The notes under the pieces were generated by a model. The model made no database searches. It was not told where the DNA came from and saw only the letters and a list, made by a program, of their open reading frames with translations. The position numbers and the translations under genes were made by a program. DNA of 64,000 nt from SIG480 sp045539475 (GTDB lineage Bacteria > Bacillota > Clostridia > Oscillospirales > JAAYXM01). Below, one piece after another: positions 41,634 to 50,782 of the stretch (the stretch's first letter is position 1; each line of letters starts with the position of its first letter). The stretch spans positions 1 through 64,000 of the forward strand of contig JAZQFJ010000097.1 in assembly GCA_045539475.1 (NCBI GenBank), in the 5' to 3' direction.

Positions 41634-42866
41634 ATGTATAACAGAACAAATTTTGAAGAAATGGAAACGAGCAGGGAAAGAGTGAAAGAGTTTTTTCGGC
41701 AATTAGTACCGGCTGAGTTTTATGATACATGGGCAGAAACGTTTGAGATTGAGTATGCCGACGAAAAGCAGGTGTTGGTTACATATCACGGTGCTGAGAG
41801 TATCAAAAAATTCAAAAAAGAATGCAAAGAACCCCTGTCGCTCTGCATTTATTCGATAATGGGGTATAAAAAAAGAATAAAAATATCAAAAAAGAAAAGT
41901 CACAAAAGCTCAAACCACAAAGCAAAAAAGAAAATACGGGCTGCAAAATTCTTTGTTATAGGTATGATATTTGTCTTTTTTGCAACATCAATCATCGTTG
42001 TTATGTGCAATTATATCGGCAATCGGGATTTCAGAGAAACTTTTTACAACGTTAGTAGCCTTAAGGTTGACAGCTCGGTTCGCGTTATTCAGTTGTCTGA
42101 TTTGCATGGCTCCTCCTACGGTGAAAAGAATGCAAAGCTGCTCTCTCGTGTTGAAGCTTTGAAGCCTGATATAATAATCTGCACCGGCGATATTGTTAAT
42201 TCGGCGCGTGATGACGTTGATTACGCTGCGGATTTAGGTGAGAAGCTTGCAAAGATTGCACCTTCGTATTATATATACGGTAACAACGAGGTTGAAAGCA
42301 TTTACGGCTTTCCGCTTAATGAAGCAGAGCTTGATCGAAAATTCGGCTTTCGGAAGGATAATCGCGACGAAACAGCACTTTTGAAAATCGAAGATTCTTT
42401 TGAAAAAACACTTGAGAGTACCGGGATAAAGGTTCTGAAAAACGAAAAGGACACAATAAAGGTAAAAACCATGACGATTGATGTGTATGGAGTTTTAACC
42501 TCGAATCCGTCCTCATTCTGGTCATATTCGGAAAAAGCCTTCGCGGATTATATCTATGAAAACACAGACAATCTTAAAATAACCGCAGTGCATGAGCCGT
42601 TTATTTTCCAGGAGTTCCAGCCTGAGTTTTGGGGAGATTTGATGGTTTGCGGGCATACTCACGGCGGTGTGGTGCGCGTGCCGCTTCTCGGACCGATTTT
42701 CACGCACGAGGATGGCCTTTTCCCCGAAAGAGACGGAAACTTTGTTTACGGAAGATATGACGCTGCGGGAAAACCTCTCATCGTAAGTGGCGGACTTGAA
42801 AATTTGAATGTTTTCCGTATAAATAATCAGCCGGAGCTGGTCATTATCGATATTAATAAATTTTAA
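41634..42866 (+). CDS. membrane metallophosphoesterase with DnaA-N-like N-terminal domain
   Basis: 410 residues. Residues ~10-75 (REFFRQ-type start VKEFFRQLVPAEFYDTWAET, then VLVTYHGAESIKKFKKECKE) look like the DnaA N-terminal domain, with its F/Y-x-TW motif. A very basic stretch (KKRIKISKKKSHKSSNHKAKKK) and one membrane helix follow. The calcineurin-like phosphoesterase then shows VIQLSDLHGSSYGEKN, IICTGDIVNSA, YYIYGNNEVE, DLMVCGHTHGG, i.e. the metal-ligand set D-x-H, GD, GN(N)-E, GHTHGG; GNN-E replaces GNHE, so one catalytic His is changed. The AAGGG site fits ATG 41634. An unusual fusion in an EPS locus; role unknown. Confidence 0.75.
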   Translation: MYNRTNFEEMETSRERVKEFFRQLVPAEFYDTWAETFEIEYADEKQVLVTYHGAESIKKFKKECKEPLSLCIYSIMGYKKRIKISKKKSHKSSNHKAKKKIRAAKFFVIGMIFVFFATSIIVVMCNYIGNRDFRETFYNVSSLKVDSSVRVIQLSDLHGSSYGEKNAKLLSRVEALKPDIIICTGDIVNSARDDVDYAADLGEKLAKIAPSYYIYGNNEVESIYGFPLNEAELDRKFGFRKDNRDETALLKIEDSFEKTLESTGIKVLKNEKDTIKVKTMTIDVYGVLTSNPSSFWSYSEKAFADYIYENTDNLKITAVHEPFIFQEFQPEFWGDLMVCGHTHGGVVRVPLLGPIFTHEDGLFPERDGNFVYGRYDAAGKPLIVSGGLENLNVFRINNQPELVIIDINKF

Positions 42867-42886
42867 TTTTGTGAGGAATAGAGAGA

Positions 42887-44242
42887 ATGGTTACTGCACT
42901 ATTTCAAAAATTAATCATTTTAATTGTCGGTGTATTGTTTCTGACATCGGCGGCTTTGATATATTTCCGTTCTAAAAATGTAAATCGCGCAGAGCGCACC
43001 CAGATTTTCAAAACGGCAGAATATCTTAATGCGTGGATAATTCTCATCTGCTTTATCACGACGATGGTGTATGGGATTTTCAATCACTATGAACTTAAAA
43101 AGTCTGTTCACGCAATTATCTCGCTGAACTATTCCGAGGCATCGCAAGCGCTCAACTCCAACGGCACCCGATATAATATGGCAGAAATTATCAGCGATGA
43201 GGTTGTGGACAGAGCTATAAAAAAGGGCGCACTTGAGGATGTGACGGTAAAACAGCTTAAAAGCTGCCTTGTGGTTTATCCGTGTGTGCAGGGCGGTGTC
43301 GGAGATGAGTCTGAATATCATATTTCCACAGAGTTTGCGGTAGAGTATCACGCATCAAAGGATACAGACCATCTTGATTCGGAAAATGTTATTAAACTGA
43401 TAACTGCGGCTTACAAGGAATACTATATAGAAAAATATACTGATAATTTCAGCCTGTCTTCTGAGAAACCGGATTTTGCAAAAATGGAGTATATGGATAT
43501 AGTATCGTATCTTGATAAGGAAACGGGCGCTGTTCTTAATTATTTGTACGGTATGGCTGAAAAGAACCCGAGCTTCGTTACTGAAAACAACAGCACCTTC
43601 AATTCCATTGCAGGCAAGGTGTATCAATTTAAGGAGACCCAGATAAATCAGAATTTAAGGTCTCTTATCCTGCAGAACGGAGTTGTAAGGGACAAGGGTG
43701 GATACATCGACCGATTGGCGTATCAAAATAAAAATGTTGATTTTGACCGCCGGAAAAACAATGCTTCCTATAATCTTTGCAACCAGGCAATTGAAATGTA
43801 CAGCGAGGAAATGACCAGGGTGGTTCTCGTTCCGACATGGGATCAATCCGGCAAATACTATATGGGAAGAACAAAGGTCGGCGTTGATGAGTTGTCCGTT
43901 ATGGCAACAAATTTCAGCAATTATGTGGCATCTAACGAGAAGGAGATTATGGACAATAATCTTATAATCAATAAGATAGCTGAAAAGACTCCTAATGCCG
44001 GACTTTATGCGTCGGCGGATTCGTTGATAGAATCCATTTATAACAGCATCAAGGGATTTGAAAAAGAAGCGATAAACGCGGGCAGAGAATATTCAAGCCA
44101 CAAAATGAACCAGTGCATTGCAGTGACCATTTACGGCATCTCGCTTATGAATGAGCTGAAAACGCTTTTGCTTTTTGCAGCATTTGTGTATGTATCGCTT
44201 ATTTTGCGTCATATTTCGAAGAAATTCCCTAAAAAGGCATAA
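42887..44242 (+). CDS. orphan membrane protein of the EPS locus
   Basis: 451 residues, not recognised. Two helices at the N-terminus (near 5-25 and 48-65), a ~350-residue, mostly extracytoplasmic, mixed alpha/beta and Asn-rich region, and one C-terminal helix (LKTLLLFAAFVYVSLILRH) with a short basic tail. The topology, helix - large outside domain - helix, is Wzz-like, and the next gene encodes a Wzz-like protein, so the two may form one chain-length or export complex. Ribosome site GTGAGGA upstream; 20 nt after the phosphoesterase. Confidence 0.6.
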   Translation: MVTALFQKLIILIVGVLFLTSAALIYFRSKNVNRAERTQIFKTAEYLNAWIILICFITTMVYGIFNHYELKKSVHAIISLNYSEASQALNSNGTRYNMAEIISDEVVDRAIKKGALEDVTVKQLKSCLVVYPCVQGGVGDESEYHISTEFAVEYHASKDTDHLDSENVIKLITAAYKEYYIEKYTDNFSLSSEKPDFAKMEYMDIVSYLDKETGAVLNYLYGMAEKNPSFVTENNSTFNSIAGKVYQFKETQINQNLRSLILQNGVVRDKGGYIDRLAYQNKNVDFDRRKNNASYNLCNQAIEMYSEEMTRVVLVPTWDQSGKYYMGRTKVGVDELSVMATNFSNYVASNEKEIMDNNLIINKIAEKTPNAGLYASADSLIESIYNSIKGFEKEAINAGREYSSHKMNQCIAVTIYGISLMNELKTLLLFAAFVYVSLILRHISKKFPKKA

Positions 44243-44262
44243 AGGGCTGAGGGAGGATAATG

Positions 44263-46140
44263 ATGAAAAATTTTCAGATTTTAAGATATTTAAAAAAACT
44301 TTTGCCACTGATAATAGTTTTTTGCTTGGTGGCGACATATGCTGTTTATTTCAAGCTTTCAGGAGCTAATTCTTATATAGCTTCTGAGGTTATCCATTAT
44401 AATGACGAGCAGGCAGAAAAAGGCCTTGCTCCCACCGGTGATAAGCTGGATGTAAACGAAATTAAATCATCTGCGGTAATGTCAAAGGTTGTTGACAAGA
44501 TGGGGCTTACGGGTATTTATTCGGTTGACAGCCTTATTTCAAGAATAAACATAACGCCTATTGAAGACGCAGACAAAGTTGCTCAGAAAGAGGCAAAGCT
44601 TGAAGAGGGTGAGGAATACATATATGAGCCAAGCACATTTATTGTTTCCTTTGCGGCAACGAGCGGGGAAGGACCGGATTTTGCCCGAACAATACTTGAT
44701 GAAACACTGGATGTTTATTTTGAACGCTTCAGCCAAAAGTATGTAAATGTTGCTCCTGCAAACAATACCATTGAAAATCTTGATAAAAATGATTATGATT
44801 TTATTGAGATGATGGAGCTGATTGATACAAGTATTGACAACACGCTCAGTACGTTGTATCAGAGAATGGAGCAGAACAATTATTACCGATCAACCGAAAC
44901 CGGGGTCTCATTTGCAGAGCTTGCAGATGATTTTAATTATTTAAGACAGGTGAAGGTTTCGTCTCTGTTTTCCAAGATTTACAAGTACCAGATAACGAAG
45001 GACAAATCGGTGCTAATTTCAGACTATACAACAAGAATAGATAACAACAACATTTCTAATGCAAAAGATGCGAGCATCGTAGAAGATGTTGTAACCGTAA
45101 TTGATGCTTATGTCAAAAAAATGCGCGAGTCGGGGAATACCAACATCACATATGAGTATATCCTTGATAATCTCCACGAGAGGAATCTGCAGGAGTATGT
45201 CGGTGATCAGACAGTAACATACGATGAGCTGATTTACAGCTGGCGCGATCATAATGAAAGCCGCGAACATGCAATTATTGATTCTGCATATTGCTCTTAT
45301 GTAATAAACACGTTCTCGAATTGCACAGGAAATTGCGGAGAGCAGTGCAAAACTTCGGGAAAGACCTGCACAGAGCTTTGCAACACCCAATATGCCGCCA
45401 TAAGAGAGAATGTTGAGAAGGAAATCAACACGCTTCTTGACGAGTTGACCGCTCTTTACGGTATAACCATGAAAACCAACGATGAATACAACAAATACCT
45501 CGGTGCAAGCTATATTTCAGTGCTGTCTTCGGCGTCTGTAAGAGAAAGCGTTAATGTTCCGTTGTATACGGCAATTGCATTTTTCTTCCTTGTGGTTCTC
45601 TGCTGCGGAGGTGCAATTGTTTTAGGCCGTGCGGGCGATATAATAAACTACATCTTCTATACAGACCATCTTACCGGATATAACAACAGAGCATATCTTG
45701 ATAAATACTTAAAATCAAAGGATAAAAAGCTTCTTGATGACGGCGTTGTGTACTGTTTGGTTGATATATCGAATCTGGTGCACATTAATACAGAGTACTC
45801 AAGGGATGTGGGCGATGAGATTATAAAGATGTTCGCAAGCTACATAAAAGAAACTTTCGGCAAATCAAAGACTGAATATATTTATAACGGAAACGGCAGC
45901 TTTGTTATGTTGACGGAAGAGGCTGATTACATCACCGTTGAAGATATTATGCGGCTGTTCAGACTGCGTCTTGATGAAAGAGAAGAACACAGAAATGTCG
46001 TTATTGAGTACAAGATTGGTATTGCTGAAACCTTTAAAGAAAACAAAACGGCAAGGAAATTGCTTTCCGAAGCAATTGAAAGCAAAAAAGGTTATGTTTC
46101 TTTCCTTGAGCAGAACAAAAACGAGCAACAGAAGGTATAA
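44263..46140 (+). CDS. Wzz-like protein fused to a degenerate GGDEF domain
   Basis: 625 residues. The N-terminus (ILRYLKKLLPLIIVFCLVATYAVYF) and helix near 430-450 (VPLYTAIAFFFLVVLCCGGAIVLG) bracket a ~400-residue extracytoplasmic region, as in Wzz/chain-length determinants. This region has a Cys cluster C-x3-C-x3-C-x6-C-x3-C (about residues 355-372). The cytoplasmic part begins YTDHLTGYNNRAYLDKYL, the opening of a GGDEF domain, but the signature reads YNGNGSFVML where GGDEF should be, so no cyclase activity is expected. It could sense c-di-GMP or GTP and set chain length. GGGAGG precedes; ATG 44260 is an alternative. Confidence 0.75.
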   Translation: MKNFQILRYLKKLLPLIIVFCLVATYAVYFKLSGANSYIASEVIHYNDEQAEKGLAPTGDKLDVNEIKSSAVMSKVVDKMGLTGIYSVDSLISRINITPIEDADKVAQKEAKLEEGEEYIYEPSTFIVSFAATSGEGPDFARTILDETLDVYFERFSQKYVNVAPANNTIENLDKNDYDFIEMMELIDTSIDNTLSTLYQRMEQNNYYRSTETGVSFAELADDFNYLRQVKVSSLFSKIYKYQITKDKSVLISDYTTRIDNNNISNAKDASIVEDVVTVIDAYVKKMRESGNTNITYEYILDNLHERNLQEYVGDQTVTYDELIYSWRDHNESREHAIIDSAYCSYVINTFSNCTGNCGEQCKTSGKTCTELCNTQYAAIRENVEKEINTLLDELTALYGITMKTNDEYNKYLGASYISVLSSASVRESVNVPLYTAIAFFFLVVLCCGGAIVLGRAGDIINYIFYTDHLTGYNNRAYLDKYLKSKDKKLLDDGVVYCLVDISNLVHINTEYSRDVGDEIIKMFASYIKETFGKSKTEYIYNGNGSFVMLTEEADYITVEDIMRLFRLRLDEREEHRNVVIEYKIGIAETFKENKTARKLLSEAIESKKGYVSFLEQNKNEQQKV

Positions 46141-46179
46141 AAGCGTAATTATCAGCTTTAAGAGAAGGGGGGCAGACGT

Positions 46180-47484
46180 TTGGAAAGTAAAATTCTTGAG
46201 AAAACCAAAGTTTTTTACTTTATGGTTGTGGCTGTGATGATGTATTATTTTCTCAATGAATACATTGATATAGGTCTGCACGTTACATACCGCCATGCAT
46301 TCGCTCTTGTTCTCTTCTTTTCTGCAGCGCTGCTGTTTCTCTATAAACCTAATATTGCAAGGGGCGTTACGGCTTTTGGCGATGCGTGCGTTTACAGCGT
46401 TCCGCTTGCCGTCACAACTGTGGTTTCTCTGTTCATATGGTTTATGGAAACTGTGGATGTGGGAGTTATTTCGAGAGGACTTTCAAGCTCATTTATATAT
46501 GCGAATATGTTGTCCTTTGCTCTGGCAGCCGGCGCAATGCTCTATATCTTTGGCAGACGCGGCGTGTGGTATAATCTTGCGGCTATTCTGATTGCGAACA
46601 TCCTTATGATTGTAACAGTTATTGCCGAGAACGGTCTTGGAAATTATATTTCAGAATTCATAACCCTCATAACTACCTTTGCAGGTGTGACGGGAGATAT
46701 TATAGTTCAGGCAGAAATTCATGAGCTTGCATTCTGTCTTGGAGCGTATCTGATTTATATGCTTTTCAAACCGAAAAAGGATATAATATACTTTATACTG
46801 CTTCTTTTAAGTCTTTTCTGCTTCTTATCGGCATTCAAGCGAATTGCAATTATCGCAATTGCAATAGCGCTTGTGTTTGGGTATCTTTTAAAATTCATTG
46901 CGCGATACAATAAAAAAACAGCAAGCAGACTTGTTACATTCCTTACGCTTGTTGTGATAATACTTCTCATAAGCTATATTGCACTTATCAAGGCAGATGC
47001 CTTTGAACTTCTCGAAAAAGCGGGAATAAATACAAGCGGACGCGTTGAAATTTATAATGCGGTAGACGATTTTTACGAATTCAATCCCGGTTTTTTAGGT
47101 AATGGAATAGGATTTCTTACATATCAGCTCAACACGTTTATGAATGTCGGTGTTGCCTCTGTTCACAACGATTTTCTCCAGCATTTTATTGATCTTGGTT
47201 TCTGGGGATATATTATATGGCTTGTTTCAATGACGTTGGTCAGAGTGTGGTATTTCGGAAGGCGTGGCAACGTAGAGAATGCAATTGTTGCATTTATGCT
47301 TACCCTTTATCTTATAATCGTATCCACAACAGACAACACAATGAACTATCCGCTTCTCACAGGGGTTCTTGCAATACTGATGATGGGAAACGGATTTGAA
47401 AAAAATGTACGCGATACCGAGCTTAAAATGTTTCATTATGTTTCAGAGGAAAACAGGGAAGAGGAAAGTGACTCATTGTTATGA
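46180..47484 (+). CDS. O-antigen ligase/Wzy polymerase-like protein
   Basis: 434-residue membrane protein with about 11 helices and a long outer loop. The loop has FLGNGIGFLTYQ and SVHNDFLQHFIDLGFWGYII, the His-containing pattern of the WaaL/Wzy superfamily. It would polymerise lipid-linked repeat units outside the cell membrane. Start is TTG 46180 with AAGGGGGG 7 nt upstream; it overlaps the following glycosyltransferase start (ATGA). Confidence 0.82.
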   Translation: MESKILEKTKVFYFMVVAVMMYYFLNEYIDIGLHVTYRHAFALVLFFSAALLFLYKPNIARGVTAFGDACVYSVPLAVTTVVSLFIWFMETVDVGVISRGLSSSFIYANMLSFALAAGAMLYIFGRRGVWYNLAAILIANILMIVTVIAENGLGNYISEFITLITTFAGVTGDIIVQAEIHELAFCLGAYLIYMLFKPKKDIIYFILLLLSLFCFLSAFKRIAIIAIAIALVFGYLLKFIARYNKKTASRLVTFLTLVVIILLISYIALIKADAFELLEKAGINTSGRVEIYNAVDDFYEFNPGFLGNGIGFLTYQLNTFMNVGVASVHNDFLQHFIDLGFWGYIIWLVSMTLVRVWYFGRRGNVENAIVAFMLTLYLIIVSTTDNTMNYPLLTGVLAILMMGNGFEKNVRDTELKMFHYVSEENREEESDSLL

Positions 47485-48689
47485 AAATTCTGATGGTAAA
47501 TAAGTTTCTGTATCCCCGCGGGGGAAGCGAAAGCTATATGCTGTCTCTCGGGGCACATCTTGAAAAGATGGGGCATGAGGTAGAGTATTTTGGGATGTAT
47601 GATGAAAAGAATACAAAAGGAAACTCGGCGGAAAAGTATACACAGAATATGGATTTTCACTCAAACGGAGCAGGGAGATTTCTCTATCCTTTCAAGATAA
47701 TTTATTCCTTTGAAGCAAAGAAAAAAATAATGCAGGTGATAGAACGCTTCAAGCCGGATATAGTACATATGAACAATATAAATTTCCAGCTTACCCCCTC
47801 GATAATCTACGGCATTAAGAAAAAAAAGATTCCGCTTGTTCAGACCGTGCATGATTATCAGATGATTTGTCCGAATCACCTTCTTTACAATTTTGACAAA
47901 AACTGCCCTTGCGAAAAGTGTGTTAACGGTTCACTTATCAGTTGCATAAAGAATAAATGCATTCATGGATCTGCGGTCAAGAGCGTTTTGGGTGTCGTCG
48001 AGGCAAAGCTTTATTCGTGGCTTCGCACTTATAAAAAGGTTGATTTATTTATTTGTCCGAGTAATTTTCTTGAAAAGAAGCTCCTTGTGGCAAAGAAGTA
48101 TTACAAGGGAAAAACAAAAACAATACATAATTTTATAAACAAAGAAGCATTCGCACCATCTGACCGGAAGGAAGACGACTACATTGTATTTGCAGGCAGG
48201 CTTTCGAATGAAAAAGGCATTGGGCATCTTGCCGAAACGGCACGTCTTTTGCCGGAATATACTTTCAGGGTGGCGGGAAGCGGTCCCGATGCGGATATTC
48301 TCAAAAGTATTCCCAATATCAGACTTGAGGGGTTTCTTGAGGGCGAAACGCTGACGGAGCTTATGAAAAGCGCAAAGGTTCTTCTTTTGCCGTCTGTATG
48401 CTATGAAAACTGCCCGCTTTCCATACTTGAAGCACACTCTATGGGTGTTCCCGTTGTTACGATGAATAGCGGCGGAATGGCAGAGCTTGTAAAAGACGGA
48501 GTTACCGGTACGCTTGTAAATGAGCCTACACCTGAAAAAATTGCGCTGAAAATAAAAGAAACAGTGGAAAATGAGGATTATTACAAGAGCCTTCGGGAAA
48601 ATTGCAGAAATGAAAAGGATAATATCCTGAGCGTTGAAACATACAGCGATATTTTAATCGGAGAATATGAAAAGCTGATTGTGAGGTGA
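47481..48689 (+). CDS. GT4 family glycosyltransferase
   Basis: 402 residues of GT-B fold: MVNKFLYPRGGSESYMLSLG (the GG loop for the donor diphosphate), a Cys-rich insert (NCPCEKCVNGSLISCIKNKC, near 140-160) and VFAGRLSNEKGIGHLAETA and LLPSVCYENCPLSILEAHSMG (E-x7-E donor site). The Cys insert is frequent in this GT4 subgroup. Starts within the polymerase stop. Confidence 0.9.
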   Translation: MKILMVNKFLYPRGGSESYMLSLGAHLEKMGHEVEYFGMYDEKNTKGNSAEKYTQNMDFHSNGAGRFLYPFKIIYSFEAKKKIMQVIERFKPDIVHMNNINFQLTPSIIYGIKKKKIPLVQTVHDYQMICPNHLLYNFDKNCPCEKCVNGSLISCIKNKCIHGSAVKSVLGVVEAKLYSWLRTYKKVDLFICPSNFLEKKLLVAKKYYKGKTKTIHNFINKEAFAPSDRKEDDYIVFAGRLSNEKGIGHLAETARLLPEYTFRVAGSGPDADILKSIPNIRLEGFLEGETLTELMKSAKVLLLPSVCYENCPLSILEAHSMGVPVVTMNSGGMAELVKDGVTGTLVNEPTPEKIALKIKETVENEDYYKSLRENCRNEKDNILSVETYSDILIGEYEKLIVR

Positions 48690-48693
48690 GACC

Positions 48694-49752
48694 GTGGCAC
48701 AGCCGAAGGTAAGTATTATTATTCCGGTGTATAATGCAGAGAAATATCTTGAAAGATGCGTGGAGTCCGTAAGGCATCAATCTCTTGAGGATATTGAGAT
48801 AATCCTTGTGGATGATTCCTCAAATGATGCATCACCGCAAATGTGCGATAAGATGGCTGAAGAAGATGCGCGCATAAAGGTTATTCATAAGGAAAACGAA
48901 GGTGCAGGCAAGGCACGTAATGTCGGACTGCAGTTTGCCTCGGGGAAATATATCGGTTTTGTTGATTCCGACGATTTTGTTGAGCGCGATATGTTCAAAG
49001 TTCTCCATGAACGGGCGGAAACCTATAATTCAGATCTTGTGATGTCCGGGGTTTTATTTGTGGACGGGAATATGTTCAGTGAAGCCGGTGGATGTGTCCG
49101 AAAAACATATTTTACCGAAGATACTCATTTTGAGACTGCAGAAGAGATTAAAAAACTGCGTTTCGGAATTATAGGAGCATTGCCCGGGGATGCTGATGAC
49201 AGCAAATACGGAATGAGCATCTGGAAGAACCTGTTTAAAACAGAAATAATAAAGAAAAACAACATCTTTTTCCGGTCCGAGCGAGAGATCCTTTCAGAAG
49301 ATGCGCTGTTTATGGTAGATTATATATCATGCATAACAAGAGCAACAGGAATTTCTGATGCGTTCTATAATTATTGCAGAAACGGCGAGTCTATTTCAAA
49401 GGGATATAAAAAGGACAGATTTGAAAAGAGTCTTGTTTTTGTAAAAGAGATAAAAAAAAGATTCGATAATGGAGCAACTCCCGAAGAATACCGCATCTAC
49501 ATTTATAGATTCTGGCAGGCAATGTGCAGGGTGCTGTGTTCTCAGGAGATAATGAACGCTGAGAATGAACATATAAAATATACCGATCTCCGGCGAAGAC
49601 TTAAGGACGTTTGCACCCACAGCCTTACCGTCAGTGCTCTGAAGGCGTACCCCATAGGTAAATTGCCGCTTGGGCAAAGAGTGTTTGCATACGGAGTGAA
49701 GTACAGACTGTATTTTCTGTTAAAAATACTTGTCCGATTAAGAAGCAGATAG
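48694..49752 (+). CDS. GT2 family glycosyltransferase
   Basis: 352 residues: VSIIIPVYNAEKYLERCVESV, IILVDDSSNDASPQMCDK, NEGAGKARNVGLQFASGKY and GFVDSDDFVERDM (DSDD metal site). GT-A fold inverting transferase. GTG start with GAGGTGAG upstream. One of three adjacent GT2 genes (48694, 49763, 50779). Confidence 0.9.
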   Translation: MAQPKVSIIIPVYNAEKYLERCVESVRHQSLEDIEIILVDDSSNDASPQMCDKMAEEDARIKVIHKENEGAGKARNVGLQFASGKYIGFVDSDDFVERDMFKVLHERAETYNSDLVMSGVLFVDGNMFSEAGGCVRKTYFTEDTHFETAEEIKKLRFGIIGALPGDADDSKYGMSIWKNLFKTEIIKKNNIFFRSEREILSEDALFMVDYISCITRATGISDAFYNYCRNGESISKGYKKDRFEKSLVFVKEIKKRFDNGATPEEYRIYIYRFWQAMCRVLCSQEIMNAENEHIKYTDLRRRLKDVCTHSLTVSALKAYPIGKLPLGQRVFAYGVKYRLYFLLKILVRLRSR

Positions 49753-49762
49753 GGGATAAAAT

Positions 49763-50782
49763 ATGTTTTTTTCCGTGATAGTGCCTGTTTATAATGTTGA
49801 GAAATATTTGCCTGATTGCATTGAGAGCGTTCTGGGGCAGAGCTTTTCCGATTTTGAACTCATTCTCGTTGATGATGGTTCAACGGATTCATGTTCCGGG
49901 ATTTGCGATGATTACAAGAAAAAGAATCACCGAATAAAGGTTATTCATAAAGAAAACGCAGGTCTTGCTGCTGCCAGAAGATCCGGAATAAAAATTGCCG
50001 AGGGTGATTACGTATTCAATCTGGATTCGGATGACCTTATCGAAAGTGATACTCTTGAATGTGCACATAGGATGATAAAAGAAACAGATTGCGAAATTGT
50101 GGCTTTTGCGTACAAATGGGTTAAAAACGGAAAAACAGTAAACATTACAGACGACGGACTGGACGAAGGTTTTTACATAAAAGACGATATCGAAAAACAT
50201 ATTTATCCAAGGCTTCTGATGGATAAAAATATGAAGCATATTTCATATTATTTGTCGGGCAAGGCAATAAAGCGGGAGCTGCTCGCCCCTCACCAGCTTA
50301 ATATGAATGAGAAAATTTCGCTGGGAGAAGACCTGTGCTGCGTTGTTCCGTGTTATCTTGATGCAAAAAGTGTGTATATAAGCAAAAAAACGGCGTATTT
50401 GTACACCGTGAGAGAAAACTCAATGTCAAAGGGGTTCAATGCAAAGCAAATCAATCTTGTTGAGAACATTATAAATGAAATATACAAAATAAATACAGAA
50501 AAAGTGGTTGATTTTGAAGAGCAGATGTGCCGTTATTCGTGCTTTATGTGTTTTGCGATACTTGCAGCGGCTGCCGAAGGGAGCCATTTTGAAAGTATAA
50601 ACGAAATTCGCTCATATATCATGCGTTCTTTGCACAACGAAAAAATTAAAAATGCGGAATTTGAAAAAATATCGTTCAAAAGCCGGATAACCATATCCCT
50701 TATGAAATGGAATCGCTACAACTTAGCGTTTTTCTTCCTTAATATGTGCAAAGTCATAAAAACTGTTTTGAGGAAAGGATGA
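49763..50782 (+). CDS. GT2 family glycosyltransferase
   Basis: 339 residues: FSVIVPVYNVEKYLPDCIESV, ELILVDDGSTDSCSGICDDY, NAGLAAARRSGIKIAEGDYV and NLDSDDLIESDTL. The pattern is close to the preceding gene over the first 130 residues and diverges afterwards, pointing to duplication and change of acceptor. GGGGAT ribosome site; overlaps the next start by 4 nt. Confidence 0.9.
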   Translation: MFFSVIVPVYNVEKYLPDCIESVLGQSFSDFELILVDDGSTDSCSGICDDYKKKNHRIKVIHKENAGLAAARRSGIKIAEGDYVFNLDSDDLIESDTLECAHRMIKETDCEIVAFAYKWVKNGKTVNITDDGLDEGFYIKDDIEKHIYPRLLMDKNMKHISYYLSGKAIKRELLAPHQLNMNEKISLGEDLCCVVPCYLDAKSVYISKKTAYLYTVRENSMSKGFNAKQINLVENIINEIYKINTEKVVDFEEQMCRYSCFMCFAILAAAAEGSHFESINEIRSYIMRSLHNEKIKNAEFEKISFKSRITISLMKWNRYNLAFFFLNMCKVIKTVLRKG

